Positions 6,760 to 7,100 of a stretch of 7,100 bases of DNA are shown here, piece by piece. This stretch comes from a bacterium (GTDB lineage Bacteria > Zixibacteria > MSB-5A5 > GN15 > FEB-12), in NCBI GenBank assembly GCA_030619425.1, contig JAUXBJ010000081.1, forward strand, positions 1-7,100, in the 5' to 3' direction. The position numbers were made by a program, and so were the translations under genes. A model generated the notes under the pieces. The model was not told where the DNA came from, searched no databases, and saw only the letters and a program-made list of their open reading frames with translations. Position 1 is the first letter of the stretch, and every line of letters begins with the position of its first letter.

Positions 6760-7100
6760 ATGAAAGAGAACGACAAGAAAATACTGATAGTCGATGACGA
6801 GCAGGATGTGGTGAGATGGCTCTCCATCCTTTTTCGTGAAAACGGTTACCAGACAGAATGGGCTTATGACGGCCGTGAAGGGTTTGAAAAAGCTGAGGCT
6901 TCACCGCCTGATCTGATCACTCTCGATGTCAGCATGCCCCGCGAGTCAGGTATCAAGATGTACGGGAACCTGCTAAAATCGGAAGTGACGGCGAACATTC
7001 CGGTAATCATGGTAACCGTGGCCTCTCCCAAGCTGGAAGAATTTCTTGGGCGTCTTAAGACCAAGAAGGCTCCGGCCGGCTTTTTCGAAAAGCCGATCGA
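6760..7100 (+). CDS. Response regulator receiver domain, 3'-partial
   Basis: The frame stays open from the ATG at 6760 to the window end, giving 113 visible residues. The receiver core is nearly complete: D12/D13 in IVDDEQD, the acceptor D56 in LDVSMP, T86, and K111 in EKPI at the very edge. T86-K111 is 25 residues, again longer than in CheY. RESGIKMY after the acceptor closely matches RQSGITMY in the receiver at 4228, and the DNA around the first acidic pocket is also similar, so the two look like paralogues. Unlike the earlier genes it is set off by an 86-base gap with an inverted repeat, so it may be transcribed or processed separately. Whether an output domain follows cannot be seen. Confidence 0.9.
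   Translation, partial: MKENDKKILIVDDEQDVVRWLSILFRENGYQTEWAYDGREGFEKAEASPPDLITLDVSMPRESGIKMYGNLLKSEVTANIPVIMVTVASPKLEEFLGRLKTKKAPAGFFEKPI

Noticed and set aside
1..7100. CRISPR arrays, tRNA or rRNA genes, insertion sequences, phage genes.
   Set aside because: No repeat arrays, RNA gene signatures or transposase/integrase motifs were seen; nearly all bases are coding.

Overview
The window reads as one dense plus-strand gene cluster from an anaerobic, respiring bacterium. Genes 1-7 are separated by 9 bases or less or overlap by 4, so they probably form one transcription unit. The window opens inside gene 1 and closes inside gene 8. The phylum cannot be fixed from this sequence. A multihaem cytochrome, an HmcF/DsrK-type Fe-S protein and moderate GC fit Desulfobacterota or an uncultured anaerobic lineage such as Zixibacteria; this is inference.

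Region 1 (2-4218) encodes a membrane redox complex of the Hmc/Tmc/DsrMKJOP type. It contains, in order, a CCG-domain Fe-S protein (HmcF/DsrK/TmcB-like, HdrD-related, 5'-partial), a NarI-like dihaem cytochrome b (HmcE/DsrM/TmcC-like), a 16-cysteine ferredoxin with a C-terminal membrane helix (HybA/HmcB/DsrO-like), and a HybB/NrfD-type membrane protein. The last gene carries an eleventh membrane helix and a fused six-haem c-type cytochrome domain at its C-terminus. Together these parts could move electrons between a periplasmic cytochrome pool, the quinone pool and a cytoplasmic Hdr-like site. No catalytic oxidoreductase subunit is visible.

Region 2 (4228-7100) is a signalling module in the same orientation. 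It holds a single-domain response regulator, a soluble histidine kinase with two cysteine-rich PAS domains, a second receiver with a short helical tail, then, after an 86-base gap with an imperfect inverted repeat, a third receiver cut by the window end. None of the receivers shows a DNA-binding or enzymatic output domain in the visible sequence. The layout recalls the Desulfovibrio vulgaris hmc operon, where response-regulator gene rrf1 follows the hmc genes. The working model is a redox-sensing phosphorelay co-expressed with a respiratory complex.

The points most worth a second look are the NrfD-hexahaem fusion, the ferredoxin subunit that has no room for a Tat leader but has a HybA-like membrane anchor, the two identically spaced cysteine motifs in the kinase PAS domains, and a receiver family whose extra length lies entirely in the alpha4-beta5 region.
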